Origin: Arthrobacter sp. SO3
GTDB taxonomy: Bacteria; Actinomycetota; Actinomycetes; Actinomycetales; Micrococcaceae
Reading direction: 5' to 3'
DNA length: 34,843 bases
Assembly: GCF_020532825.1 (NCBI RefSeq)
Contig: NZ_MQTS01000083.1
Location: forward strand, 7,369 to 42,211
Shown: positions 1-7,523 of the stretch, one piece after another
Position numbering within the stretch: position 1 is the first letter of the stretch
Layout of the letters: every line of letters starts with the position of its first letter
Made by a program: the position numbers and the translations under genes
Notes under the pieces: generated by a model
Databases searched by the model: none
Told to the model about the DNA's origin: nothing
The model's input: the letters and a program-made list of their open reading frames with translations, nothing else

Positions 1-2
1 GC

Positions 3-2627
3 GCCGGCGGCGGCGCCGCGATCAAGGTCCGCGTGGTCAAGGGCGCCAACCTGCCGATGGAGCAGGTGGAGGCCTCACTGCACGGCTGGACGCTCGCCAC
101 CTGCAACACCAAGCAGGATTCGGACACCAACTACAAGCGCGTCATCAATTACGCGCTGCACCCCGACCGGATCCGCAACATCCGGATCGGCGTCGCCGGC
201 CACAACCTTTTCGACATTGCCTTCGCCTGGCTGCTCGCCAAACAGCGCGGCGTGGAGTCCGGCATCGAGTTCGAGATGCTGCTCGGCATGGCCCAGGGCC
301 AGGCGGAAGCGGTCAAGAAGGACGTCGGCTCGCTGCTCCTGTACACCCCGGTGGTCCACCCGGCCGAGTTCGACGTCGCAATCGCCTACCTGATCCGCCG
401 GCTCGAGGAAGGCGCCAGCCAGGACAACTTCATGTCCGCCGTCTTCGAGCTCAGCGAGAACGAATCACTCTTCGAGCGCGAGAAGCAGCGCTTCCTCGCC
501 TCCCTCGCCAAACTCGACGACGAGGTCCCGCCGCCCAACCGCCGGCAGAACCGCAGCGTCCCGGCCGGGCCGATGCCGCATGACTCCTTCGAGAACACCG
601 CAGACACCGACCCCTCGCTGCCGGCCAACCGCGACTGGGGCCGCGCCATCCTGGCGCGTGTCCCGTTCTCGACCCTCGGCAACGCCGCTGTGGACGCGGC
701 CACCATCAACGATGAGCAGACCCTCAACACCGTGATCGAGGCCGCGGTGGAAAAGGGCAAGGCCTGGGGCGCACTCTCCGGTGCCGAGCGGGCGGCGATC
801 CTGCACCGCGCCGGCGACGTCCTGGAAGCCCGCCGCGCCGAACTGCTTGAGGTAATGGCCAGCGAAACCGGCAAGACCATCGACCAGGGCGATCCGGAAG
901 TCAGCGAGGCTGTTGACTTCGCGCACTACTACGCCGAAGCGGCCCGCAAGCTCGACGACGTCGACGGCGCCACCTTCGTCCCGGCGAGGCTCACCGTGGT
1001 GACTCCGCCGTGGAACTTCCCGGTGGCGATCCCGGCCGGTTCCACGCTGGCGGCCCTCGCCGCGGGCTCCGCCGTCGTGATCAAGCCCGCCAAACAGGCC
1101 CGGCGCAGCGGTGCCGTGATGATCGAGGCACTCTGGGAAGCCGGCGTCCCGCGGGACGTGCTGACCATGGTCCAGCTGGGCGAGCGTGAGCTGGGCCGGC
1201 AGCTGATCGCCCACCCCGCGGTGGACCGGGTGATCCTTACCGGCGGCTACGAGACCGCCGAACTGTTCCGTTCCTTCCGCACGGACCTGCCGCTGCTGGC
1301 CGAGACCAGCGGCAAGAACGCCATCATCGTCACCCCGAGCGCAGACCTTGACCTCGCCGCCAAGGACGTCGCGTACTCCGCCTTCGGCCACGCCGGGCAG
1401 AAGTGCTCCGCCGCGTCTCTGGTGATCCTGGTCGGATCCGTGGCCACATCGCGGCGCTTCCACAACCAGCTGATCGACGCTGTCACCTCCCTCAAGGTGG
1501 GCTACCCCGAGGACCCGGCCAGCCAGATGGGCCCGATCATCGAACGGGCCGGCGGCAAGCTCCTCAACGCCCTCACCACCCTGGGCGAAGGGGAAAGCTG
1601 GGCCGTCGAGCCGCGGAAGCTGGACGGGACGGGCAGGCTCTGGAGCCCGGGCGTCCGCTACGGGGTGCGCCGCGGATCCTACTTTCATCTCACGGAATTC
1701 TTCGGCCCCGTGCTGGGCGTGATGACCGCGGCGACCCTGGAGGATGCCATCGCCATCCAGAACCAGATCGAGTACGGCCTCACCTCCGGTCTGCACTCGC
1801 TGGACCCGGCGGAAGTGGGCCTCTGGCTGGACACGGTCCAGGCCGGCAACCTCTATGTCAACCGTGGCATCACCGGCGCCATCGTGCAGCGCCAGCCCTT
1901 CGGCGGCTGGAAGAAGTCCGCCGTCGGCGCCGGCACCAAGGCCGGCGGGCCCAACTACCTCATCGGCCTTGGCGAATGGGTCAGCAAGCCCAGCGCCGCG
2001 GCCGGGAACCCTGCCGCCACGCCCGCGCACCCCGGTGTCCGCCGGATCGAGCAGGCGGCCCAGGAATTCCTGACCGCCGGCGAGCTGGCAGGCCTGCAGC
2101 GTGCCCTGGCCTCCGACGCCCTCGCCTGGGCCGAGGAATTCGGCACGGCCCGGGACGTCTCCGGACTGAGCGCCGAACGGAACGTCTTCCGCTACCGCCC
2201 GCTGCCGGTTCAGGTGCGCCTCGCCGAAGGCGAACCGCTCGCCCACCTGGTCCGGACCGTGGCGGCCGGTGTCCTGGCCGGATCCCCGCTGACGGTGTCC
2301 ACCGCCGTCGAGCTTCCCGTCCAGCTGCGCACCGTACTCTCCGGGCTCGGCATCGATCCCACCGTGGAGAACGACGCCGACTGGCTGGCCGCCGCAGCCA
2401 AGTCCGCCGGAGCGGGCCGGCTCTCCACCCCGCGGGTCAGGCTCATCGGCGGGAACACCACGGCCCTGGCCGAGGCGACCGGCGGGCGTCCGGACCTGGC
2501 GATCTACTTCCACCCGGTCACCGAAGCCGGCCGCGTCGAGCTGCTGCCGTTCCTACATGAGCAGGCCATCAGCATCACGGCCCACCGGTTCGGGACGCCG
2601 AACCACATTTCGGACGGGCTGATCTAG
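3..2627 (+). CDS. putA: Bifunctional proline dehydrogenase / L-glutamate gamma-semialdehyde dehydrogenase, 5' end cut by window edge
   Basis: Oxidises proline to pyrroline-5-carboxylate with FAD, then glutamate semialdehyde to glutamate with NAD+. The frame is open from the first complete codon at 3, so the true start and the N-terminal part of the proline dehydrogenase barrel lie upstream. The visible 874 residues begin in the PRODH barrel, which ends with the family motif YLIRRLEE (nt 387-410) that carries substrate-binding arginines. The aldehyde dehydrogenase module follows, with the general-base Glu in AETSGKN (nt 1302-1304) and catalytic Cys in GQKCSA (nt 1404-1406). A C-terminal extension of about 200 residues follows the ALDH core, as in long actinobacterial PutA proteins. 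TAG stop at 2625, followed by a strong hairpin. The identity is secure; only the 5' boundary is unknown. Confidence 0.96.
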   Translation, partial: AGGGAAIKVRVVKGANLPMEQVEASLHGWTLATCNTKQDSDTNYKRVINYALHPDRIRNIRIGVAGHNLFDIAFAWLLAKQRGVESGIEFEMLLGMAQGQAEAVKKDVGSLLLYTPVVHPAEFDVAIAYLIRRLEEGASQDNFMSAVFELSENESLFEREKQRFLASLAKLDDEVPPPNRRQNRSVPAGPMPHDSFENTADTDPSLPANRDWGRAILARVPFSTLGNAAVDAATINDEQTLNTVIEAAVEKGKAWGALSGAERAAILHRAGDVLEARRAELLEVMASETGKTIDQGDPEVSEAVDFAHYYAEAARKLDDVDGATFVPARLTVVTPPWNFPVAIPAGSTLAALAAGSAVVIKPAKQARRSGAVMIEALWEAGVPRDVLTMVQLGERELGRQLIAHPAVDRVILTGGYETAELFRSFRTDLPLLAETSGKNAIIVTPSADLDLAAKDVAYSAFGHAGQKCSAASLVILVGSVATSRRFHNQLIDAVTSLKVGYPEDPASQMGPIIERAGGKLLNALTTLGEGESWAVEPRKLDGTGRLWSPGVRYGVRRGSYFHLTEFFGPVLGVMTAATLEDAIAIQNQIEYGLTSGLHSLDPAEVGLWLDTVQAGNLYVNRGITGAIVQRQPFGGWKKSAVGAGTKAGGPNYLIGLGEWVSKPSAAAGNPAATPAHPGVRRIEQAAQEFLTAGELAGLQRALASDALAWAEEFGTARDVSGLSAERNVFRYRPLPVQVRLAEGEPLAHLVRTVAAGVLAGSPLTVSTAVELPVQLRTVLSGLGIDPTVENDADWLAAAAKSAGAGRLSTPRVRLIGGNTTALAEATGGRPDLAIYFHPVTEAGRVELLPFLHEQAISITAHRFGTPNHISDGLI

Positions 2628-2672
2628 GGAACTCCTCCCTGGGTCAACATAAACGATCCGGGCAACGTAAAT

Positions 2673-2711
2673 GAGCCGGGCGGCAACCCTCCAATGGTTG
2701 CCGCCCGGCTC
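2673..2711. terminator. Bidirectional hairpin terminator between convergent genes
   Basis: A perfect 16-bp GC-rich inverted repeat (2673-2688 with 2696-2711) with a 7-nt loop lies 45 nt after the putA stop and 29 nt from the stop of the convergent gene ending at 2741. The U-tract is weak on both sides, as is common in high-GC actinobacteria, so the call rests on stem strength and position. Confidence 0.8.
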
Positions 2712-2740
2712 GTTGTCTGTGGAGGCTTAAGTCCGCGGAC

Positions 2741-3103
2741 TTAGCCGAAGTACCAGCCGGGCGGAACCCAGGTGGCCGGCACGGCGTGCGCGGAGAAGTC
2801 GTCGCAGCCGGAGCAGAAGTACGTCACTTCGCCCAGCCGGTTGATGGAGCCGTCCCTGTGGTGCGTGGCCGGGACAAAAGTCTCCAGGTAGATGAACTCG
2901 TCGGTGCCGCAGCGTTCGCAGTAGGGGCTGCCCACGTACTCGGCCTCCACCAGGGTCGTCGGGTGGTGAGGGTCCAGGCGGCCGCGGCTGGGGTGATTCG
3001 CGGCGGCGCCGCGGAGCACTGCCTGGGAGAGCGGGGCCACGGGTTTGAGGCTCCGGGTTGCCGATGCGGCGGGACGATGTGGTCGGTTTATGGCTGGCGT
3101 CAT
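2741..3103 (-). CDS. Small zinc-ribbon-like protein of unknown function
   Basis: I do not recognise a named family. The C-terminal half holds two Cys-X2-Cys pairs (CERCG and CSGCD) about 35 residues apart, a likely zinc ribbon, and the protein ends in an aromatic/proline-rich tail (WVPPGWYFG). The chosen ATG at 3103 gives 120 aa. The frame stays open to 3241, but the extra residues look like untranslated leader. A GATAGG hexamer six bases before this ATG would suit leaderless transcription, and a GGAGG further upstream is too distant to be a normal ribosome site. The N-terminal third is basic and low in conserved-looking features. It is monocistronic and converges on putA. The function is unknown; a nucleic-acid or protein-binding role is only a guess from the zinc ribbon. 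Confidence 0.7.
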   Translation of the reverse strand: MTPAINRPHRPAASATRSLKPVAPLSQAVLRGAAANHPSRGRLDPHHPTTLVEAEYVGSPYCERCGTDEFIYLETFVPATHHRDGSINRLGEVTYFCSGCDDFSAHAVPATWVPPGWYFG

Positions 3104-3246
3104 TGTCGGCCTATCCCGAACGCCTCCGGTGAGTCGCCGCACGGCAGACGCAAAGGACAGCGTTCGTATTCGAATCGTTGTCACAGGCCTCTGCTTGACC
3201 TTCAACACACTCAGGATAAGCCATGAATACGAGTGGATCAATGGTA

Positions 3247-3260
3247 TGCGTAAGTACGCA
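3247..3260. promoter_or_regulatory. Perfect 14-bp palindrome, possible operator
   Basis: TGCGTA-AG-TACGCA is a perfect inverted repeat in the 202-nt gap between the LysR stop (3306) and the zinc-ribbon gene start (3103). Its right half-site GTACGCA recurs at 3283-3289. It sits about 145 nt upstream of the zinc-ribbon gene start. The function is not known. Confidence 0.35.
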
Positions 3261-3305
3261 ACCCGAGTAGGTACAGCCGCAGGTACGCAGGTGTGTCCCG
3301 TCCGC

Positions 3306-4160
3306 TCAGCCGGGGCGCTTCAGGGTCCGGCCCGCGATCGTCTGGGTCAGGGCCTCGATCACCTCGGTGTTCGCCAGCGGGTTGCGGATCAGGGTGAAAT
3401 CGACGTCGCCCACTGGCGGCAGTTCGAAGCGCCGGGTGATGATCAACAGATCGTCCGGCACGAGTGAGGACGGCATGACCGCCACGCCGATGCCCGCCCG
3501 GACAGCGGCCAGCACTCCGCTGATCTGCCGGGTGGTGCAGGTGATGCGCCAGGTGCGGCCGGCGGATTCGAGAGCGTCGATGGCCAGTTTCCGGCTCAGG
3601 CTGGGGGAAGGGTAGGCAATCAGCGGCACCGGCTCTGCCGGGTCCAGGGACGTCTGCTCCAGCCCCACCCAGGCGAAGGAGTCCTGCTGCACCACCGTGC
3701 CGGCCTTGGCCCCTGCCACCCATTTGACGAACACCAGGTCCAGCTGGCCGGCGTTGAGCCGTTTGTAGAGCTGGGTGCTCTGGCCCACCGTCAGTTCCAG
3801 GTTGATCTGCGGATAGACCTGGCGGAATTCCCGCAGGATCCTCGGCAGCCCGGTGATCGCGAGGTCATCCGCCGTGCCGAAGCGCAGCCGGCCGCGCATG
3901 GCCGATCCGGAAAAGTAGCGGGCGGCGGCGTCGTGCGCGGACAGGATGCTGCGGGCGAAACCGGCCATGGCGTCCCCGTTATCGGTCAGGCGCACATCCC
4001 GGGTGTCCCGCGCCACCAGGACCCGCTTTGCGGCGGTCTCCAGCTTCCGCACGTGCTGGCTGACCGTCGGCTGCGCGAGGCCCAGTCGCTCGGCGGCCCT
4101 GGTAAAGCTCAATGTCTCGGCCACGGCCAGGAAAGATCGCAGCTGGGCGGGTTCAAACAT
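3306..4160 (-). CDS. LysR-family transcriptional regulator
   Basis: A 284-aa protein of standard LysR length. The N-terminal winged HTH (about residues 1-60) carries the typical pattern LRSFLAVAETLSFTRAAERLG followed by the recognition helix QPTVSQHVRKLE. The rest is a LysR substrate-binding domain that would sense a small ligand. The ATG at 4160 was chosen because AGGAG lies 6 nt upstream and the HTH begins at residue 6; the frame is open to 4238, but those extra residues are not LysR-like. It is divergent from the MFS exporter starting at 4300, the classic arrangement of a LysR regulator beside its target. A LysR-type box lies in the intergenic region. The ligand cannot be inferred. Confidence 0.92.
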   Translation of the reverse strand: MFEPAQLRSFLAVAETLSFTRAAERLGLAQPTVSQHVRKLETAAKRVLVARDTRDVRLTDNGDAMAGFARSILSAHDAAARYFSGSAMRGRLRFGTADDLAITGLPRILREFRQVYPQINLELTVGQSTQLYKRLNAGQLDLVFVKWVAGAKAGTVVQQDSFAWVGLEQTSLDPAEPVPLIAYPSPSLSRKLAIDALESAGRTWRITCTTRQISGVLAAVRAGIGVAVMPSSLVPDDLLIITRRFELPPVGDVDFTLIRNPLANTEVIEALTQTIAGRTLKRPG

Positions 4161-4191
4161 GCGGGCTCCTGAGCTGCGGCGCACTTCCACC

Positions 4192-4223
4192 GCATTGCGT
4201 TTTGTAATGCTAGTTATGCAATG
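4192..4223. promoter_or_regulatory. LysR-type operator between regulator and MFS gene
   Basis: ATTGCGTTTTGTAAT (4194-4208) fits the LysR T-N11-A consensus as an ATT-N9-AAT dyad. The sequence overlaps a second dyad, CATTGC (4193-4198) with GCAATG (4218-4223). The stretch is strikingly AT-rich for this genome and lies in the divergent promoter region. It probably mediates LysR autoregulation and control of the exporter. Confidence 0.55.
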
Positions 4224-4299
4224 AATAATCTTCCACAATTTGCTGCGGCCAGCTTAGCGTTAAGGCATCCCCGCCGACCCGCTCCTTTGAGGACTTTCC

Positions 4300-5658
4300 G
4301 TGGCACCCCCTCCGCCGTTAGCAGCCAACGTAACCGCGCTGCCCCTTACCAGCACCGCGCCGCTCACGGTCGTCAACGAGCGGCTGCCCTGGCGCCACAC
4401 GTTCATCTCGCTGAAAGTCCGCAATTTCCGCATCTTCGCGATCGGCCACTTCATTGCGGTCACCGCCCTGTGGATGCAGCGGATTGCCCAGGACTGGCTG
4501 GTGCTCCAGCTCTCCGGTTCCGTCACCGCCGTCGGGATCACGGTGGCCCTGCAGTTCCTGCCCTCGCTGGTCCTGGGCCCGTGGGCCGGGATGATGGCGG
4601 ACCGCTTCGCGAAGCGGAAAATCCTGATGCTCTGCCAGTCCGTGGCAGCCGTGCTGGCGGCCATCCTCGCGGCGCTGGCACTCAGCCAGCGGATCGGGGT
4701 CTGGCACGTCTACGGCATCGCCCTGGCCCTTGGCCTGGTGACCGTGCTGGACCAGCCGGCCCGGCAGGTCTTCGTCAACGAACTCGTTGGCCCGGCCTAC
4801 CTCCGGAACGCCATCAGCGTGAACTCCACGACGTTCCAACTCGGCGGCCTGGTCGGGCCGGCGCTCGCCGGGCTGCTGCTCACCGCGGTGGGGGCCGGCT
4901 GGGCGTTCGCCGCGAACGCCGTCGCCTGTTGCTGCACCGTCGCGATGCTGCTCACGCTGCGGAAGGACCAGCTGCACCTCAGTGCGCCCGTGCCCAAGCG
5001 CAAGGGCATGCTCAAGGAGGGACTGGACTATGCGCTGAGCAAACCCACCATCTACTGGCCCTGGCTGATGGCCGGCTTCATCGCGGTGTTTGCGATGAGC
5101 CTACCGGTGCTTCTGGCCGCCTTCGCGGACCACGTGTACGACGTCGGCGCCGCCGGCTACGGCCTGCTGAACGCGCTGGTGGCACTCGGGGCGCTGGCCG
5201 GGGCGGTCATGTCCGCCCGACGGCGGGAACTGAGGCTGCGCTCGGTGATGCTGGGGGCGGGAATGTACGGGCTGATGCTCTGCCTCGCCGCGCTGGCGCC
5301 CTCCATGGTGTGGTTCGGGGCGGCGATGGTCCTGGCCGGGTTCTGGTGCCTGATGTTCCTGACCGCGGCCAACCAGCTGGTCCAGATCAGCTCCAACCTG
5401 GCCATCCGCGGCCGCGTGATGAGCCTGTACATCATGGTGCTGATCGGCGGGCAGGCAATTGGCGGGCCGATGATCGGCTGGCTGGCCGAGCACGTGGACC
5501 CGCGTACGGCCATCCTGGTCTCCGGCGGGGTGCCGGCACTGGCTGCGGCCGCGGTCGCCGTCGTGCTGGCGCGCCGCGGCCAGCTGCTGCTCAGGGTGGA
5601 CCTGAAGGACCGGCGGCGGCTGGTTAAGATCGTCCGTCGGGCAGCTGTCATGCCGTAG
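4300..5658 (+). CDS. MFS transporter, probable drug or metabolite exporter
   Basis: A 452-aa integral membrane protein with about 12 hydrophobic segments. It belongs to the major facilitator superfamily and resembles the DHA3/EntS-type exporters. Motif A is present between TM2 and TM3 (WAGMMADRFAKRKIL, residues 95-109). The N-terminal 30 residues are hydrophilic and low-complexity. The GTG start at 4300 has GAGGA 6 nt upstream. A longer overlapping open frame in another phase is a GC-rich shadow without membrane segments. It is divergently transcribed from the LysR regulator, which likely controls it. The substrate is unknown. A nested hairpin follows the stop. Confidence 0.87.
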   Translation: MAPPPPLAANVTALPLTSTAPLTVVNERLPWRHTFISLKVRNFRIFAIGHFIAVTALWMQRIAQDWLVLQLSGSVTAVGITVALQFLPSLVLGPWAGMMADRFAKRKILMLCQSVAAVLAAILAALALSQRIGVWHVYGIALALGLVTVLDQPARQVFVNELVGPAYLRNAISVNSTTFQLGGLVGPALAGLLLTAVGAGWAFAANAVACCCTVAMLLTLRKDQLHLSAPVPKRKGMLKEGLDYALSKPTIYWPWLMAGFIAVFAMSLPVLLAAFADHVYDVGAAGYGLLNALVALGALAGAVMSARRRELRLRSVMLGAGMYGLMLCLAALAPSMVWFGAAMVLAGFWCLMFLTAANQLVQISSNLAIRGRVMSLYIMVLIGGQAIGGPMIGWLAEHVDPRTAILVSGGVPALAAAAVAVVLARRGQLLLRVDLKDRRRLVKIVRRAAVMP

Positions 5659-5659
5659 C

Positions 5660-5727
5660 TTTCCGCACCGCCTTCGGACAGCCGCCACATGGATCCACGC
5701 AGCGGCTGTCCCTTTACGCAGCGGAAA
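5660..5727. terminator. Nested-hairpin terminator between convergent genes
   Basis: The inner stem is GGACAGCCGC (5676-5685) with GCGGCTGTCC (5702-5711), perfect over 10 bp and followed by CTTTA. The outer stem is TTTCCGC (5660-5666) with GCGGAAA (5721-5727). It lies in the 82-nt gap between the MFS stop and the stop of the minus-strand dehydrogenase, so it can serve both. Confidence 0.75.
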
Positions 5728-5740
5728 CAGGGGAGTGCGG

Positions 5741-6901
5741 CTAGCCCGCCAGAGGAAGGTGCGGGTACGCCGGTTCCCGCTGCTGGAATTGCAGCACCTC
5801 CGCGTTGAGGACGACGCCGTCACGGATTTCGATCGCGCGGCGGATGGTCTCGTTCTCAGTCCAGGCGTCGGGCCCGGTGATCACGGTTTCCAGGAACGGC
5901 AGCAGCGCCTCGCTGATTTCCCAGCTGGAGGAATCCCAGAGGTAGGACGGGCTGTGGTCCACGGCGTAGTAGTCGATATGGTTCCCGACCTTGAACATCG
6001 GCTCGGCGAAGGTGGTGCTTTTCGCCCAGCTGAAGCCCATGCCCTCGTCGCAGGACACGTCCACGATCAGGCTGCCGGGCCGGAACGCGGCGAGGTCCTC
6101 GGTGCGCAGATACGTCAGGGGCGCGTTCGGGTCCTGCAGGGTGCAGTTGACCACGATGTCGCTCCCGGCGAGGAACGGCGCGAGCGGCACGCGGCCACGT
6201 TCGGTGATGACCTCGCTGAGGAACGGCGCCTTGTCGTCATGGTCGAACTGCGCGATCCGCACCGAGTGGATGGGGGAGCCCACCGCGGCAACCCCGCGGT
6301 TTGTCAGCACCTGGACCTCATGGATTCCGTGGGCGTTGAGCGCCGTGACCGCACCGCGGGCCGTGGCCCCGAAACCGATGACGACGGCGCTCAGGCGGCG
6401 GCCGTAATCCCCGGTGGAACCGGTCAGGGCCAGGGCGTGCAGCACGGAGCAGTAGCCGGCCAGCTCGTTGTTCTTGTGGAACACGTGCAGGCCGAAGCCG
6501 CCGTCGCTGGCCCAGTGGTTCATCGCCTCGAAGGCGATCAGGGTGAGCTTCTTGTCGATCGCCAGCTGGGTGATCGCCCGGTCCTGGACGCAGTGCGGCC
6601 AGCCCCAGAGGACCTGCCCGTCCCGGAGTTCGGCCAGGTCTTCGGGCTGCGGCTTGGGCAGGAGGACAACGTCGGCCTCGGCCAGCAGTTGCGCCCGGGG
6701 AATAATGCGCCCCACCAGCGGGGCCAGGTCGGCGTCCGAGACGCCGAACTGTTCGCCGTAGCCCTCCTCCAGGAACAGCTGCTGCCGGAGTTCCGGGGCG
6801 ATGCGGTCCAGGTGGAGGGGATGGATCGGGAGGCGCCGTTCGGCGGGCTTCCGCGTGCTGGCAAGGACTCCGAGGGTGAGGTGGCTCAAGGTGCCGCTCA
6901 C
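5741..6901 (-). CDS. NAD(P)-dependent dehydrogenase of the alanine dehydrogenase / N5-(carboxyethyl)ornithine synthase type
   Basis: A 386-aa two-domain dehydrogenase. The N-terminal half resembles the alanine dehydrogenase/PNT N-terminal domain (RKPAERRLPIHPLH, residues 17-30; WPHCVQDRAI, 101-110). A Rossmann motif GFGATARG (176-183) follows, then a C-terminal segment with VDVSCDEGMGFSW. The pattern suits N5-(carboxyethyl)ornithine synthase or saccharopine-dehydrogenase-like opine enzymes better than plain alanine dehydrogenase. The true substrate is inferred, not shown. It has a GTG start at 6901 inside a GTGA overlap with the stop of the 49-aa gene upstream, so the two are probably translationally coupled. 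It converges on the MFS gene. Confidence 0.8.
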   Translation of the reverse strand: MSGTLSHLTLGVLASTRKPAERRLPIHPLHLDRIAPELRQQLFLEEGYGEQFGVSDADLAPLVGRIIPRAQLLAEADVVLLPKPQPEDLAELRDGQVLWGWPHCVQDRAITQLAIDKKLTLIAFEAMNHWASDGGFGLHVFHKNNELAGYCSVLHALALTGSTGDYGRRLSAVVIGFGATARGAVTALNAHGIHEVQVLTNRGVAAVGSPIHSVRIAQFDHDDKAPFLSEVITERGRVPLAPFLAGSDIVVNCTLQDPNAPLTYLRTEDLAAFRPGSLIVDVSCDEGMGFSWAKSTTFAEPMFKVGNHIDYYAVDHSPSYLWDSSSWEISEALLPFLETVITGPDAWTENETIRRAIEIRDGVVLNAEVLQFQQREPAYPHLPLAG

Positions 6902-7047
6902 TTCTTTTTGGGGCTCGCCGGCTTGGCGCTGGTGGCTTTGTCCAGGGAGCTGGGCGGCGCTGCAGCGGTCCGTTTGTCGGCCCGCTTTTCCTTAATGGAT
7001 TTGCCGGATTTCTTGGATGCTGCTTGACGGGGGGATTTGTCAGCCAT
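6898..7047 (-). CDS. 49-aa lysine-rich small protein
   Basis: This short frame begins MADKSPRQAASKKSGKSI and ends PASPKKK. It has 12 Lys and 3 Arg in 49 residues, no hydrophobic segment and no cysteine. ATG at 7047 is preceded by AGGAG at a spacing of 6, one of the better ribosome sites in the window. Its TGA overlaps the GTG of the dehydrogenase (GTGA), so translation is likely coupled. High lysine content with AAA/AAG codons and the precise overlap argue for a real gene. It is probably disordered and could bind nucleic acid or ribosomes, but that is inference from composition. No function is assigned. Confidence 0.8.
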   Translation of the reverse strand: MADKSPRQAASKKSGKSIKEKRADKRTAAAPPSSLDKATSAKPASPKKK

Positions 7048-7061
7048 GATCGCTCCTGTAG

Positions 7062-7078
7062 CGGAACCGAAGAGGTTC
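7062..7078 (-). other. Leader hairpin before the 49-aa gene
   Basis: GGAACC and GGTTCC form a perfect 6-bp stem with a 5-nt loop, 14 nt upstream of the small-gene ATG and just before its AGGAG. It may stabilise or regulate the mRNA leader, or end tRNA-Gly transcription. Its role is uncertain. Confidence 0.35.
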
Positions 7079-7149
7079 CTGACTTCGAACGATACAGGTA
7101 GCGACCTAACGGCCCCGGGAGGTCCGCCGAGCGGGATGTAGCGGTGAAT

Positions 7150-7223
7150 TGGAGCGGCTGACGGGAATCGAACCCGCGTATCAAGCTTGGGAAGCTAGCG
7201 CTCTACCATTGAGCTACAGCCGC
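7150..7223 (-). tRNA. tRNA-Gly (anticodon TCC), CCA encoded
   Basis: Read on the minus strand, the acceptor stem GCGGCTG pairs with CAGCCGC, followed by discriminator T and an encoded CCA. The D arm contains AGCTCAATGGTAGAGC, the anticodon loop CTTCCCA gives anticodon TCC, and the T arm reads GCGGGTTCGATTCCCGT. Length is 71 nt plus CCA, normal for tRNA-Gly. TCC reads GGA and GGG codons. Confidence 0.97.
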
Positions 7224-7523
7224 AATGGGACTGTCCAAAATGCTGGACGTGGTCCCGGGGAACATCGAGATTTACCTTACCCCAGCCGCACGTGTTCTCA
7301 GAACACGTCCCTCCGGCGACATCGCGGGCCTGGCACCTCCCCGGTGGAGGCTCCAGAGCGTAGTCACAGAGCGGTACGTAATGCGGGGAGTCCCATAACT
7401 CTTCGATAAAGGCCCGCCGCCGCCGCACCGCTGGGATGGCCTTGCTGTCTATCCTGAAGGGGTTAGCTGCAGTTCCGGGGAAGCGGGCTACGCCCATCAG
7501 CCGTCCGCCCAGCAAGGATTTCC
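7224..7523. other. 300-nt intergenic region
   Basis: I see no convincing gene here. It holds the presumed tRNA-Gly promoter on the minus strand (a TAAGGT hexamer near 7277 with TTCTGA 18 nt upstream), a perfect 19-nt palindrome at 7290-7308, and on the plus strand the leader of the SRPBCC gene with a possible TATCCT -10 element at 7450-7455. A minus-strand open frame crossing the tRNA is rejected as chance. Confidence 0.5.
7290..7308. promoter_or_regulatory. Perfect 19-nt palindrome, candidate operator
   Basis: ACGTGTTCT-C-AGAACACGT has two perfect 9-nt arms around one base. It overlaps the likely -35 region of tRNA-Gly on the minus strand and lies 216 nt upstream of the SRPBCC gene. The one-base centre prevents a useful RNA hairpin, so a dimeric DNA-binding protein site is more plausible. 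It is not the actinobacterial LexA box, which has GAAC-N4-GTTC. Confidence 0.4.

Noticed and set aside
465..2513. Long minus-strand open frame opposite putA (682 codons)
   Set aside because: It is the antisense shadow of GC-biased codons: composition is Gly/Arg/Asp/Gln-rich without any domain, and the plus strand is clearly putA.
4221..5627. Plus-strand open frame overlapping the MFS gene in another phase
   Set aside because: Pro/Arg/Gly-rich with no membrane segments, whereas the chosen frame has 12 hydrophobic segments and motif A.
7290..7308. LexA/SOS box
   Set aside because: The actinobacterial SOS box is GAAC-N4-GTTC; this palindrome has GTTC before GAAC with a 3-nt gap.
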